Source: Roseateles saccharophilus | Lineage (GTDB): Bacteria > Pseudomonadota > Gammaproteobacteria > Burkholderiales > Burkholderiaceae_C | Direction of reading: 5' to 3' | Assembly: GCF_004342485.1 (NCBI RefSeq) | Contig: NZ_SMBU01000018.1 | Location: 1 to 64,000 of the forward strand | DNA length: 64,000 nucleotides | In this document: positions 52,659 to 61,817 of the stretch, piece by piece | Layout of the letters: each line of letters begins with the position of its first letter | Position numbering within the stretch: the first letter of the stretch is position 1 | The notes under the pieces: generated by a model | Seen by the model: the letters and a program-made list of their open reading frames with translations, nothing else | Database searches by the model: none | Told to the model about the DNA's origin: nothing | Translations under genes and position numbers: made by a program

Positions 52659-53831
52659 TCAGCTGGCGGACACGGCCTTGGGTGCGTAGCTGTTCGCCAC
52701 GACTTCGCCGAAGGGGCCGGTCAGCACCGGCGCGCTGAGCTTTTCACGCAGGTCCAGCGGGAGCAGCGGGAAGACCAGTTCGGCAAAGCGGTGGGCCTCG
52801 TCCAGGTGCGGGTAGCCGCTGAGGATGAAGTATTCCAGGCCGAGATTGGCGTACTCCTTGATGCGGTCGGCCACCTGCTGCGGGTTGCCGACCAGGGCCG
52901 TGCCCGCGCCTCCCCGCGCCAGGCCGACGCCGGCCCACAGATTGGGGGCGATCTCCAGCCCCTGGCGCACGTCGGCCTTGTTGAACTGGCCGCCGTGCAG
53001 CTCAGCCATGCGGCGCTGGCCGACCGAGTCCATGCTCTTAAAGCGGGCCTGGGCGGCGGCCACGGTCGCCTCGTCCAGCTGCGACAGCAGCTCGCCTGCT
53101 GCACGCCAGGCCTCGTCCTCGGTTTCGCGCACGATGACATGCAGGCGGATGCCGTAGCGCAGCTGGCGGCCATGGGCGGCGGCGCGCTCGCGCACGTTGG
53201 CAAGCTTCTTCTCGACGTCGGCCGGGGGCTCGCCCCAGGTCAGATAGGTGTCGACCTGGGCGGCGGCCAGCTCGTGCGCGGGCGCCGAAGAACCGCCGAA
53301 GAACACCGGTGGGTAGGGGCGGTTGATGGGCGGGTACAGGATTTTTCCGCCCTTGACACTGAGATGCCGGCCGTCGAAATCGAAGCTTTCGCCATCGTGC
53401 GAGCGGGCCAGCAGCTCGCGCCAGATGCGGATGAACTCGGCGGACTGTTCGTAGCGCGCCGTGTGGTCCAGGAACTGGCCGTCGCCCGCCAGCTCGTCGG
53501 CGTCGCCACCGGTGACGAGGTTGACGAGCAGGCGGCCGCCGGAGAGGCGGTCCAGCGTGGCGGCCATGCGCGCGCTTTGCGCGGGCGCGACGAGGCCGGG
53601 GCGCAGCGCGACGAGGAACTTCAGCCGCCGGGTGGCGTCGATGAGGCTGGCCGCGACGATCCACGAATCCTCGCAGCTGCGGCCGGTGGGCAGCAGCACG
53701 CCCTTGTAGCCGAGGCTGTCGGCGGCGATGGCGATCTGCTTGAAGTAGGCATGGTCGGCCACGCGTGCGCCGCGCGAGCTGCCGAGATAGCGGCTGTCGC
53801 CATGGGTGGGGATGAACCAGAAGATCTTCAT
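52659..53831 (-). CDS. ssuD: FMNH2-dependent alkanesulfonate monooxygenase
   Basis: Luciferase-like TIM-barrel enzyme of 390 residues that splits alkanesulfonates to aldehyde and sulfite, using FMNH2 from SsuE. Opens [73 protein letters not shown] and [14 protein letters not shown] are family hallmarks. The ATG overlaps the preceding ssuA stop as ATGA. Confidence 0.96.
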   Translation of the reverse strand: MKIFWFIPTHGDSRYLGSSRGARVADHAYFKQIAIAADSLGYKGVLLPTGRSCEDSWIVAASLIDATRRLKFLVALRPGLVAPAQSARMAATLDRLSGGRLLVNLVTGGDADELAGDGQFLDHTARYEQSAEFIRIWRELLARSHDGESFDFDGRHLSVKGGKILYPPINRPYPPVFFGGSSAPAHELAAAQVDTYLTWGEPPADVEKKLANVRERAAAHGRQLRYGIRLHVIVRETEDEAWRAAGELLSQLDEATVAAAQARFKSMDSVGQRRMAELHGGQFNKADVRQGLEIAPNLWAGVGLARGGAGTALVGNPQQVADRIKEYANLGLEYFILSGYPHLDEAHRFAELVFPLLPLDLREKLSAPVLTGPFGEVVANSYAPKAVSAS

Positions 53832-54775
53832 GCTTTCACCTGTATGAGGGCGTCGGCGACGCGGATGGGGTGTGGAATGAGACCGAGCTCGGCGAAGGCG
53901 TCGGCCACTTGCTGCTGCTCCTTGACCAGGGCCGCTGTCAGCGGCCCGACCGGCGCCGCACCGCGGCGTTCGACCATGCGCAGCACGGTGGCCAGCGGCA
54001 GGCCGGCAAAGTCGGCATAGCGCTGGGCTGCATCGCGGCGGTCGGCCTGCACGCGGGCGTCGGTGTCGGTCAGGGCCTGGAAGAGGGTCCTCACGAGGGC
54101 CGGCTGTTGGCTCAGCGTGCGCGAGGCGAGATAGAAGGTGTTGTTGTTCGTCAGGCCGCGGCTGGTGGCCAGGGCACGCAGCTCGCCGCTGATTTCCGCA
54201 GCCGCGAAATAGGGGTCCCACACGGCCCAGGCATCCACCGAGCCGCGCTCGAAGGCGGCGCGCGCATCGGCCGGCGCGAGGTGGACGGGCTGGATGTCGG
54301 TCCAGGCCAGGCCCACGCGCTTCACGGCCTGCACCGTCAGGAAATGAGCGCTGCTGCCCTTCTGCAAGGCGATGCGCCGACCCTTGATGTCGGCGAGCTT
54401 CCTCAGCGGTGAGTCGGGCTTGACCAGCAGGGCCGAGCTGTCGGGCTTGGGCGGCTCGGCACCGACGTAGACGATGTCCTTGCCGGCGGCCTGGGCGAAC
54501 ACGGGCGGCGCGTCGCCGGTGGCGCCGAGGTCCACGCTGCCCAGGGCCAACGCCTCCAGCAGCTGTGGGCCGGCGGGGAACTCGGTCCATTGCAGCTTGG
54601 TGCCGGGCAGGCGCTGCTCCAGCAGGCCGTAGCTTTTGAGCAGCGCGAGGTTGAGCGATCCCTTCTGGAAGCCGATGCGAAGCTGGGACGGCGAGTCGGC
54701 CTTGGCTCGCGTCCAGACCGAGGCCGTCGTCGCCAGGATGGCCACCGCCGCACGGCGGGTCGTTGACGTGCTCAC
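53828..54775 (-). CDS. ssuA: Sulfonate-binding protein, second copy
   Basis: Periplasmic receptor of 315 residues, type 2 binding-protein fold: [73 protein letters not shown] and [14 protein letters not shown]. Starts with GTG at 54775, overlapping the first ssuA stop (GTGA). The N-terminal export signal (about residues 5-26) has a weak hydrophobic core after RR. It is a diverged tandem paralogue of the next gene and may widen the ligand range. Confidence 0.92.
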   Translation of the reverse strand: MSTSTTRRAAVAILATTASVWTRAKADSPSQLRIGFQKGSLNLALLKSYGLLEQRLPGTKLQWTEFPAGPQLLEALALGSVDLGATGDAPPVFAQAAGKDIVYVGAEPPKPDSSALLVKPDSPLRKLADIKGRRIALQKGSSAHFLTVQAVKRVGLAWTDIQPVHLAPADARAAFERGSVDAWAVWDPYFAAAEISGELRALATSRGLTNNNTFYLASRTLSQQPALVRTLFQALTDTDARVQADRRDAAQRYADFAGLPLATVLRMVERRGAAPVGPLTAALVKEQQQVADAFAELGLIPHPIRVADALIQVKA

Positions 54776-55734
54776 CGGGCGGCCTCCGCGACACTCGCAC
54801 CGCCCGGCAGCGCATCGGCCACGCGGATGGGCTTGGGGATGAGGCCGAGTGCATGGAAGGCGTCGGCGATCTTCTGCTGTTCGGCAGCGACGGCCGCGGT
54901 CAGCGGCTTCACGCCGAACGGGTAGCGCGTCAGGCTCTTCTCGACGACCTCGGGCTCCAGCCCCTGCAGGGGTGCGATGACGGCGGCCGCGGCCCGGGTG
55001 TTGGCCTTGAGGTAGGCTGCCTGGGCCTGGCTGTCGTCGAACAGGGCCTGGATGACCTTGGGGTTGTGCTGGGCATAGCCGCGTTCGGCCAGGTAGTAGG
55101 CGTAGTTGTTGACGACGCCGCGGCCGTCCAGCAGCACGCGTGCACCGCTTTGCTTCTCGACGGCGGCGAGGAAGGGGTCCCAGATCACCCAGGCGTCCAC
55201 GGCACCGCGCTCGAAGGCCGCACGCGCGTCGGCCGGCGGCAGGAAGACGGGCTGGATGTCCGAGTACTTCAGGCCATGTTTCTCCAATGCCTTGACGAGC
55301 AGATAGTGCACATTGCTGCCCTTGTTCAGCGCGATCTTCCGGCCCTTGAGGTCGGCGAGCGACCTGATGGCCGAGTCCTTGGGCACGACGATGGCTTCGG
55401 CCTCGGGAGCGGCAGGGTCGAAGCCGATGTAGACGAAGCTGGCGCCGGCGGCCTGCGCAAAGATGGGCGGTGCCTCGCCGACGAAGCCGACGTCGACGGC
55501 GCCAACGTTCAGGCCTTCGAGCAGTTGCGGGCCGGCGGGGAACTCCACCCATTTCACGGCGACGCCGAGGGGTGCGAGCCGTTTCTCCAGCGAGCCGCTG
55601 GACTTCTGCAGCGTCAGCAGGCTGGCGGATTTCTGGAAGCCGACGCGCAGCGTGTTGGTTTGGGCGCCGGCGTGGAGGCTGAAGGCCGCCAGCAAGGGCA
55701 GGGCAGTCCAGCGCAGTAGTGAGCGGAAGAGCAT
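54772..55734 (-). CDS. ssuA: Sulfonate-binding protein, first copy
   Basis: Periplasmic receptor of 320 residues with a clear signal peptide ([14 protein letters not shown]). Same landmarks as its neighbour: [95 protein letters not shown]. The ATG at 55734 lies only 11 bases after a T-run that ends a terminator hairpin, so expression probably depends on read-through. Confidence 0.93.
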   Translation of the reverse strand: MLFRSLLRWTALPLLAAFSLHAGAQTNTLRVGFQKSASLLTLQKSSGSLEKRLAPLGVAVKWVEFPAGPQLLEGLNVGAVDVGFVGEAPPIFAQAAGASFVYIGFDPAAPEAEAIVVPKDSAIRSLADLKGRKIALNKGSNVHYLLVKALEKHGLKYSDIQPVFLPPADARAAFERGAVDAWVIWDPFLAAVEKQSGARVLLDGRGVVNNYAYYLAERGYAQHNPKVIQALFDDSQAQAAYLKANTRAAAAVIAPLQGLEPEVVEKSLTRYPFGVKPLTAAVAAEQQKIADAFHALGLIPKPIRVADALPGGASVAEAAR

Positions 55735-55744
55735 GGCGGTGTCC

Positions 55745-55813
55745 AAAAAAGATCCCGGCACTCGGGCGCACCCGATCAGCGTCCGAGCGCCGGGATGAAG
55801 TCGCCGATCCCGG
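55745..55813 (-). promoter_or_regulatory. Candidate transcription attenuator between ssuE and ssuA
   Basis: On the minus strand the leader contains three alternating segments. ATCCCGGCGCTCGG pairs with CCGAGTGCCGGGAT (plus-strand 55796-55752, 13 of 14) and is followed by TTTTTT (55750-55745): an intrinsic terminator. The upstream CCGGGAT (55813-55807) can instead pair with ATCCCGG (55796-55790), the first arm of the terminator, giving an antiterminator. The two folds exclude each other. The ligand or protein that would choose between them is unknown; a plain ssuE terminator is the simpler reading. Confidence 0.5.
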
Positions 55814-55858
55814 TCGGGTGGCGAGGAGACAAGCGGTGGTGAATCTGGGGTGGGGGCG

Positions 55859-56410
55859 TCAACAGCTCAGTGCGGGTTCGGGACGGGCCCGCATTCGAGG
55901 CAGCAGCGGAGCGAGCGCACGGTCCAGCCGCGCAATCAGGTCGGGCTCGGGCACGAAGCCACCGGCATCGTGACGGCGTAGTTGAGCGTCAGTGGCGAAA
56001 ACGCCGTCCAGCACATGGCGGGCCCCCAAGGCCGACAGCACGGGTTTGAGGGCGTAGTCAAGCGCCAGGAAATGGGCGGGGCTACCGCCGGTGGCCAGCG
56101 GCAGCACCAGCTTCCCGCGCAGCGCATCGGGCGACAGCAGATCCAGGAAGACCTTGAGCAGCCCGCTGTAGGCGGCCTTGTAGATGGGCGTGCCGACGAT
56201 GACGAGGTCGGCGCTTTCGACGGCGCGCACGGCGGCGGCGATGGCCGACTCCTGCACGTCGGCGGCCAGCAGGGCGGCGGCGGGCAACTGGCGCACGAGG
56301 ATGTCGTCGTGCCGTGTGCTCCGGCCTTCCAGCCGCGTCAGTGCGAACTGCGTGAGCCAGGCCGAGCGCGAACGTTCGCTGGGGCTGGCGGAGAGGCTGG
56401 TGATGTGCAT
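55859..56410 (-). CDS. ssuE: NADPH-dependent FMN reductase SsuE
   Basis: Flavodoxin-fold reductase of 183 residues that supplies FMNH2 to SsuD. SLSASPSERSRSAWL is the phosphate-binding loop, GTPIYKAAYSGLLKVFLDLL the flavin-contact region and LPLATGGSPAHFLALDYALK the third loop. First gene of the ssu cluster; ATG at 56410 (MHITSL). Confidence 0.93.
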   Translation of the reverse strand: MHITSLSASPSERSRSAWLTQFALTRLEGRSTRHDDILVRQLPAAALLAADVQESAIAAAVRAVESADLVIVGTPIYKAAYSGLLKVFLDLLSPDALRGKLVLPLATGGSPAHFLALDYALKPVLSALGARHVLDGVFATDAQLRRHDAGGFVPEPDLIARLDRALAPLLPRMRARPEPALSC

Positions 56411-56483
56411 GGCGGCCTTGTGCTGACAGGCCTGCACGATAGGGAAGCGCCCCGGCGCGCGGAACGAAGGAAAGCGGCGATGC

Positions 56484-57566
56484 TTATGCGCTGCCTGTTG
56501 CCGGTCCGCGCAGCGGGCGCGACAGCAGTGCCCCCACGCCCCAGAGCCCGGCGGCCAGCGCGGCGCCGGCGGCGAGGTTGGCCAGGGGCCCGAGTGCGTC
56601 GGCCCAGCTCAGCCAGGCGCCGCAGCCGGCGGCCATCGCGATGAAGAGCAGGACGGCGGCGCGGCGGGCCCAGCGCGGTGCGGGTGGATCGAAGCGTGGC
56701 CGGGCCAGCCTGACCTCGGGCAGGTCGCCGGCCAGGGCCGCGCCGGGCGGCATCCAGCCGGGCGACTTGAAGATCACGCGCAGCTTGTCGGCCAAGCGCG
56801 ACGTGGCCTGCATGCGCCGCCAGATCTCGGCATAGAACTGGCCCACGGCCCACAGCGGGTTCCAGCTCGCCAGCGGCTTCACGGTGCCGTAGACGCAGGG
56901 CTCGGTCTCGGGCGTGAAGCTGCCGAATAGCCGGTCCCACAGCACCAGGATGGCGCCGTAGTTGCGGTCCAGGTAGCCGGGGTTCACCGCGTGGTGCACG
57001 CGGTGGTTGGAGGGCGTCGAGAACACGCGGTCCAGCCAGCCCAGGCGGCCGATGTGCTCGGTGTGGATCCAGAACTGGTAGAGCAGCACGACCATGCCGG
57101 CCGCCGCGAACTGGCCGGTCGGCACGCCGAGCAGCGCCATGGGCAGGAAAAAGGGCGCGCCCATCACCGAGTAGAAGCTTTCCTGGCGCAGCGCGGTGCT
57201 GAGGTTGAAATGCTCGCTCTGGTGGTGCACGGCATGCGCGGCCCAGAACAGCGCGCTCTCGTGGCTGACGCGGTGCAGCCAGTAGTCGCAGAAGTCGTAC
57301 ATCAGCACGGCCAGCACCCAGCTCAGCGCGCCATGCCAGAGCGCCGGCGAGACCAGGGCCAGGCGCGCATGCACGGCGGCGTAGAGGCCGGTCTGCGCCA
57401 TTGGCGTGAGCAGGGCCACGCCCTGGCTCAGCAGGCCCTGGCTGAGGCTGTTGAGCGTGTCGGCCAGGCTGTAGTTGTCACGGCCACGCCAGTGCCCCCA
57501 TGCCCATTCCGCGGCCATGCAGAGCAGGAACACGGGCAGGGCGTAGAACAGCAGGGTCTCGGCCAT
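56484..57566 (-). CDS. Sterol desaturase / fatty acid hydroxylase family protein
   Basis: Membrane di-iron oxygenase of 360 residues. Several helices surround the histidine boxes HRVSHES, HAVHHQSEHFN, HTEHIGRL and NHRVHHAVNPGYLDRNYG. The C-terminal part (after about 290) has three extra hydrophobic segments. Closest remembered relatives are bacterial proteins similar to alkylglycerol monooxygenase; substrate is probably a membrane lipid. Upstream is a dispersed repeat, downstream ssuE. Confidence 0.85.
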   Translation of the reverse strand: MAETLLFYALPVFLLCMAAEWAWGHWRGRDNYSLADTLNSLSQGLLSQGVALLTPMAQTGLYAAVHARLALVSPALWHGALSWVLAVLMYDFCDYWLHRVSHESALFWAAHAVHHQSEHFNLSTALRQESFYSVMGAPFFLPMALLGVPTGQFAAAGMVVLLYQFWIHTEHIGRLGWLDRVFSTPSNHRVHHAVNPGYLDRNYGAILVLWDRLFGSFTPETEPCVYGTVKPLASWNPLWAVGQFYAEIWRRMQATSRLADKLRVIFKSPGWMPPGAALAGDLPEVRLARPRFDPPAPRWARRAAVLLFIAMAAGCGAWLSWADALGPLANLAAGAALAAGLWGVGALLSRPLRGPATGSA

Positions 57567-57603
57567 GTCAGAGACTCATCCCGTGGAACCTTGGGTGTTG
57601 CGG

Positions 57604-57735
57604 GCCGAGCGCCGGGCCGCCCCAAGCCGGCCCGCGCTGGCGATGTGCTTGGCGGTCGAGCCGCCAAGCATCGCCGTCCCCGCGGGGGACCGACTGGGAT
57701 TGCCCGCGTTCAGCGCGGCAAGACCGGGCGAGGGG
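57604..57735 (+). repeat. Dispersed repeat copy B
   Basis: Starts GCCGAGCGCCGGGCCGC then CCCAAGCCGGC and ends GGGCGAGGGG, like copy A at 29344-29499. Its middle is a long hairpin, GGCGATG-GCTTGGCGG opposite CCGCCAAGC-ATCGCC, and an imperfect CCCGCG / CGCGGG part. It occupies the gap between the hydroxylase start and the stop codon of the MipA-like gene. Confidence 0.75.
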
Positions 57736-57744
57736 CCTCATTTT

Positions 57745-58566
57745 TTAGAATTGATGCCAGACGCTGACGATGAACGAAGGCTGGTCGCGGCTGTAGGTCA
57801 GCGGGGAGTTCGCGGCCTGGCCGACGAGGCGGGTGTGCAGCCATTGCCCGTTGACGGACCAGTTATTGGAGAACTTGTGCTCTGCGCTGAGCGCCATGCT
57901 CCAGTCCAGCCAGCCGCTGTGCGGGCGGAACGTGGGCAAGCCGCTGGCGGCGGCCTCGGCCGGGCCGACGCCGAAGGTGCCGCGCAGATGCGCCGCGTTG
58001 GCGTAGGTGGCGGACAGGCTGATCGCCAGCAGCTCGCTGCCGATGGGGATGCCGCTGGTGGCGCCCAACTCGAGCTGGCCGCCGTTGCGATGGCGGCCGC
58101 TGCCCCATGACAGGCCGGACTGCAGCAGCAGCTCGGGCATGACCTGGTTGTTGGCGAACAGCTGCGTGATCAGCCGCGAGCCCAGGCTTTGCACGCCCGG
58201 CGGCGATTCGCGCCGCGAGCGGCCCGATTGCGGCCACAGCCGCGCGCCGAACTGCCATTGCCTGGCGGCCTCGCCTTCCAGCAGCTTGGGCGCGAGGTTC
58301 CAGCCCAGGCCGGTGTCGGTGGCGACGAAGACGCCGCTTGGCGACTCGTAGTCCAGCGCCGGCAGCAGCGAATAGCGCTCGTGCGCGCTGCCCGGCGCGC
58401 GTGGCCAGCCGCGCCAGGACATGCCGGCCGACCAGGTGGCCTCGGCGGGCGGCGCGTCCAGCAGCAGCAGCGTGCCGCCGGCCCATGCCTGCGGCGCCGC
58501 GCCGGCCAGGGCTAGGCAAAGCAGAGGGATCGGGGAAGGGCAGCGGACGCGCAAGAAAACAGCCAT
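57745..58566 (-). CDS. MipA/OmpV family outer membrane protein
   Basis: Predicted outer-membrane beta-barrel of 273 residues: signal peptide (to about AWAG), alternating strands such as YSLLPALDYESPSGVFVATD and LEGEAARQWQFGARLWPQSG, then the typical TFGVGPAEAAASGLPTFRPH and RDQPSFIVSVWHQF with a terminal Phe. MipA was found as a scaffold between a murein transglycosylase and PBP1B; many homologues are of unknown role. Confidence 0.8.
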   Translation of the reverse strand: MAVFLRVRCPSPIPLLCLALAGAAPQAWAGGTLLLLDAPPAEATWSAGMSWRGWPRAPGSAHERYSLLPALDYESPSGVFVATDTGLGWNLAPKLLEGEAARQWQFGARLWPQSGRSRRESPPGVQSLGSRLITQLFANNQVMPELLLQSGLSWGSGRHRNGGQLELGATSGIPIGSELLAISLSATYANAAHLRGTFGVGPAEAAASGLPTFRPHSGWLDWSMALSAEHKFSNNWSVNGQWLHTRLVGQAANSPLTYSRDQPSFIVSVWHQF

Positions 58567-58583
58567 GGAGCAGCAGGTGATGC

Positions 58584-58658
58584 TGGTCCCTCCGACAGGA
58601 ATCGAACCTGTATCTGCCGCTTAGGAGGCGGCCGTTCTATCCATTGAACTACGGAGAG
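58584..58658 (-). tRNA. tRNA-Arg (anticodon CCT)
   Basis: Read on the minus strand: acceptor CTCTCCG pairs with CGGAGGG (one T-G), D arm GTTC-AATGGATA-GAAC, anticodon stem CCGC / GCGG around loop CTCCTAA (anticodon CCT), T arm ACAGG-TTCGATT-CCTGT, discriminator A and encoded CCA. It reads AGG codons. All arms pair, so the gene looks functional. Confidence 0.95.
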
Positions 58659-58700
58659 CCCTCGGCCCGGGGCCGCGAAGGCGCGGATTCTCGCACGGGC

Positions 58701-60734
58701 TCAGCCGCCATTTGGCGCGGCGGCGCGGGCGCGCCAGAAGGCGGTGTCGAAGAGCTGGTGGGCGCCGCTGCGCTCGTTGACGAGCCAGAACTGCGCGCCA
58801 TCGGGACTGATCTCGACGACCTCGCCCACGTGCCGGCCCGCCTGCACCCGCCGGCCCAGGGCCACGGCCGGGAAGCCAGGCTGAGCGGCCAGCTCCAGCA
58901 GCGCCATCACGGGCCGCGTGTCGCCGGCCAGGCGCAGCCGCTGCACCAGCGGCGCGAGCAACGGGTTGACGCGGTCGAGCGGCGACAGGAAGGCGATCAG
59001 CTTGGCCTGGGCGCGGCTCATCGCGACATTGACGAGGCGGCGCGCCTCCTCGGTTTGCAGGAAGGGCTGGGCGCCGTCGGTCGGATCGAAGAACACCACC
59101 GGCGCCTCGCTGCCCTGGGCGCGGTGCACGGTGCTGACCCTGACCCGCTCGCCCAGGCCGCGCGCGGCCAGGCAGCGGCGGATCAGCGCGCGCTGGGCGC
59201 GGAAGGGCGTCAGCACGATGAGTTCGTCGGTGCGCCAGTCGCCGCTGTCGAGTGCGGCCGCGACCTGGGCCGCGATGGCCTCGGCCGATTCGCGCCGCAC
59301 CGGCCCGCGTTCGGCGGCCACCCACTGGCCGTCGCTCGCCACCTCGTGCACATGCAGATGGCCGTCGGCCGGCCAGGGGCCGAGGGCGCGGCGGCGCGCG
59401 GCCTGCCAGTCGGCCGAGGCGAGGGCATCGTCGGCCACGCGCAGCGCACCGTCGTAGAAGAGATGGCTGACGCAGTCGCTGATGGGCGGCGCCATGCGCG
59501 ACTGCTCGTCCAGCAGGGCCACCATGTCGCCGCGCGGCGGCATACGCGAGAACGGCGAGCGGCCGAGCCAGCGCTGCGCCAGCCGGTCGCTGCTGCGCAG
59601 CACCGGCGAGAGCTGCTGCGGGTCGCCCGCGAACAAGTGGGCGCGGCCCAGCGGCATCAGCACCAGGGCCTGGGCCAGGCTGACCTGGCTGGCCTCGTCG
59701 AACACGACGAGATCGAAGGGCGGCCCGCCCTCAGGCCCGTCTCCAGGCGCGAGGCTGCGCAGCGTCTTCAGCGTGAAGCAGGCGCGCGAGGCCGTCATGC
59801 TGACCAGGCGACAGCGGCGCAGCACCAGCAGCGATGCGGCGCGCAGCTCCTGGCGCAGCGCGGCGACGCGGTCGGCCCAGGCCTTGAGGGCCACCGCGTC
59901 GCGGCCGGCGGGGCGTTCGGCCTCGGCACGGGCAAGGCGGGCGACGAGGCCGGCATCGCGCGCCGGCAGCAGGTGCTCGCGGCCGGCGTAGGCGGCGGCG
60001 TCCACCCGCGTGCCCAGGCGCTGCACGCCATCGCGCCAGCGCTCGCGCCGGCCCTTGTGCAAGGCCTTGTCCACGGCCAGCGTGGCCAGGTCCACCGCAT
60101 GGTTGGTCGTCGACAGCAGCAGCACGCGGGCGTCCGGCCGGCGGTCGAGGTACTCGGCCAGCAGCACGCCCAGCGTCGTCGTCTTGCCCGTGCCCGGTGG
60201 TCCCCACAGGTAGCCGCAGCGTTGCCGGACCAGGCCGAGCGCGCGGCGCTGGGCCGGGCGCAGCCAGCGAAAGGGCTCGCCCGTCAGCGCCGGCTCGTCG
60301 GGCATGGGCTCGCTCCTGCCCAGGCCGGGCTGCCGGGCCAGTGCCTGCTCGGCCCAGGGCGTGTCGTCCCAGGCATCGGCCAGGGCCTGTAGGAAGCGCT
60401 GCGGGTAGAGGCGGATCAGCTGCTCCGGCCCCGGCGGCGGAGCGCTGGCGTTCTGCAGCACGAGCTGGTCGTCCTCGGGCGCCACCATCAGCACGCTGGC
60501 GCCGCCCTTGGCCGGCGCGCCCCACCAGGCCGCCGCGCCTTCGAGGCTGTCGTCCAGCAGCGCCTGGGCCGAGGCCGCGCCGGGGCGCTGGCCCTCGGCA
60601 TAGACATAGCCCGGTTCCAGCGTGATGCGCCAGAGCTCGCCCTCGCGCTCGCGGCGCAGCACGCGGAAGTCGTAGAACTCCGGCGTGGCGGCCAGCTCCG
60701 CGGCGATGGCGGCGCGCAGTTCGGCGAGGGGCAT
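58701..60734 (-). CDS. Superfamily 1 (UPF1/Dna2-like) helicase
   Basis: ATP-dependent helicase of 677 residues. An N-terminal non-catalytic domain (1-150) is followed by Walker A LWGPPGTGKTTTLGVLLAEY, motif Ia LLLSTTNHAVD, Walker B VVFDEASQVSLAQAL, motif III FAGDPQQLSPVL, motif IV LLDEQSRM, motif V VSTVHRAQGSEAPVV and motif VI RLVNVAMSRAQAKLI. It lacks an obvious nuclease. Role unknown, perhaps RNA or DNA repair. Confidence 0.9.
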   Translation of the reverse strand: MPLAELRAAIAAELAATPEFYDFRVLRREREGELWRITLEPGYVYAEGQRPGAASAQALLDDSLEGAAAWWGAPAKGGASVLMVAPEDDQLVLQNASAPPPGPEQLIRLYPQRFLQALADAWDDTPWAEQALARQPGLGRSEPMPDEPALTGEPFRWLRPAQRRALGLVRQRCGYLWGPPGTGKTTTLGVLLAEYLDRRPDARVLLLSTTNHAVDLATLAVDKALHKGRRERWRDGVQRLGTRVDAAAYAGREHLLPARDAGLVARLARAEAERPAGRDAVALKAWADRVAALRQELRAASLLVLRRCRLVSMTASRACFTLKTLRSLAPGDGPEGGPPFDLVVFDEASQVSLAQALVLMPLGRAHLFAGDPQQLSPVLRSSDRLAQRWLGRSPFSRMPPRGDMVALLDEQSRMAPPISDCVSHLFYDGALRVADDALASADWQAARRRALGPWPADGHLHVHEVASDGQWVAAERGPVRRESAEAIAAQVAAALDSGDWRTDELIVLTPFRAQRALIRRCLAARGLGERVRVSTVHRAQGSEAPVVFFDPTDGAQPFLQTEEARRLVNVAMSRAQAKLIAFLSPLDRVNPLLAPLVQRLRLAGDTRPVMALLELAAQPGFPAVALGRRVQAGRHVGEVVEISPDGAQFWLVNERSGAHQLFDTAFWRARAAAPNGG

Positions 60735-60831
60735 GGCGGGCGGCGCGGCGGGTGGCTGAAAGGGGCGCGACTGTAGCGCCTTGTCATCCCCAGCGGCTAA
60801 GCTGCAGCTCGGCTCAGCTCATGGGGTGCCC

Positions 60832-61308
60832 ATGATCTATCGCGACCGCCTGACCGCCCGGCTGGAGGGCGAGTTCGCCGTCTTCCTGATCGGCATGCGC
60901 ATCAACCGCCCGTTGGCCGTGCATCGCTGGTGGCCCGTCGCGGCGGCCATGCCGCGCATGCTGCGCGAGCTCTATGCGCAGCCGCGGCTGGGCCTGCTGA
61001 GCCATGAGACCTGGTTCGCGCGCAACATCATCGTCGTGCAGTACTGGCGCAGCATGGACGCGCTGCTGGCCTATGCCAAGGCCCGCGACTCCGCGCACCT
61101 GCCGGCCTGGCAGGCCTTCAACCGCGCGATCGGCACCGACGGCAGTGTCGGCATCTGGCACGAGACCTATGTGTCGGGGCCGGGGCGCTACGAGAACGTC
61201 TACGTGAACATGCCCGCCTTCGGCCTCGGCCGCGCGGGCAGGCTGGTGCCCGCGGCGTCGGGCCTGCAGTCCGCCGAGGGGCGGCTGCACGGCGACGGCC
61301 CGCGCTGA
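60832..61308 (+). CDS. DUF4188 family protein
   Basis: Product of 158 residues: FAVFLIGMRINRPLAVHRWW, LGLLSHETWFARNIIVVQYW and YVSGPGRYENVYVNMPAFGL match the DUF4188 / phenylacetaldoxime dehydratase-related family as I recall it. It is probably a haem-binding dimeric ferredoxin-like fold, function undetermined. ATG at 60832 (MIYRDRLTARL) fits better than the TTG at 60781. Confidence 0.75.
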   Translation: MIYRDRLTARLEGEFAVFLIGMRINRPLAVHRWWPVAAAMPRMLRELYAQPRLGLLSHETWFARNIIVVQYWRSMDALLAYAKARDSAHLPAWQAFNRAIGTDGSVGIWHETYVSGPGRYENVYVNMPAFGLGRAGRLVPAASGLQSAEGRLHGDGPR

Positions 61309-61367
61309 GCCGGCTGCGACGGCCCGATCTTTTCGCTTGACAGGCGGCGATCTGCGGACAAATACTA

Positions 61368-61379
61368 AACCAAATGGTT
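61368..61379. promoter_or_regulatory. Palindromic operator over the arsR start codon
   Basis: AACCA-AA-TGGTT is a perfect inverted repeat overlapping the ATG at 61374, within the wider TAAACCAAATGGTTAA. ArsR-type repressors bind such sites to control themselves, so this is a likely autoregulatory operator. Confidence 0.5.
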
Positions 61380-61817
61380 AATCAAAAAGACGCCCAGCTC
61401 GATCTCGTGTTCGCCGCGCTGTCCGACGCGACGCGGCGGCGCGTGCTGGAGCAGCTCGGCAGCGGCGGCGCCAGCGTCAGCGAGCTGGCCGCGCCGCACG
61501 GCATGTCGCTGCCGGGCTTCATGAAGCACCTCGCCGTACTGGAGGCCGCCGGCCTCATCGCACGGGCCAAGGAGGGGCGGGTCGTGCGCTGCGAGCTCGA
61601 CGCCGCGCCCATGCAGGCCGCAGCGGCCTGGATCTCCCACTACGAGCATTTCTGGGGCGAGCAGCTCGACGCGCTCGGCCGTTATCTGCACCACGAACAG
61701 GAAGTCACACCATGCAAGCAAGCCCACAGCAAGCCGCAGCCCAGGTCCGCTTCGACCGGCACTACCCGGTCGCCGTCGAAAAAGTCTGGCGCGCGTGGAC
61801 CGACCCGCAGGCCTTGA
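61374..61817 (+). CDS. ArsR-family winged-helix regulator
   Basis: Product of 147 residues: AALSDATRRRVLEQLGSGGA, SVSELAAPHGMSLPGFMKHL (recognition helix), LIARAKEGRVVRCELDAA and WISHYEHFWGEQLDALGRYL. No metal-binding cysteines of the ArsR metal sensors are visible; it belongs to the group paired with AHSA1 proteins. The last 35 residues, after LHHEQEV, lie in a 106-base overlap with the next gene and look unconstrained. Confidence 0.88.
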   Translation: MVNQKDAQLDLVFAALSDATRRRVLEQLGSGGASVSELAAPHGMSLPGFMKHLAVLEAAGLIARAKEGRVVRCELDAAPMQAAAAWISHYEHFWGEQLDALGRYLHHEQEVTPCKQAHSKPQPRSASTGTTRSPSKKSGARGPTRRP

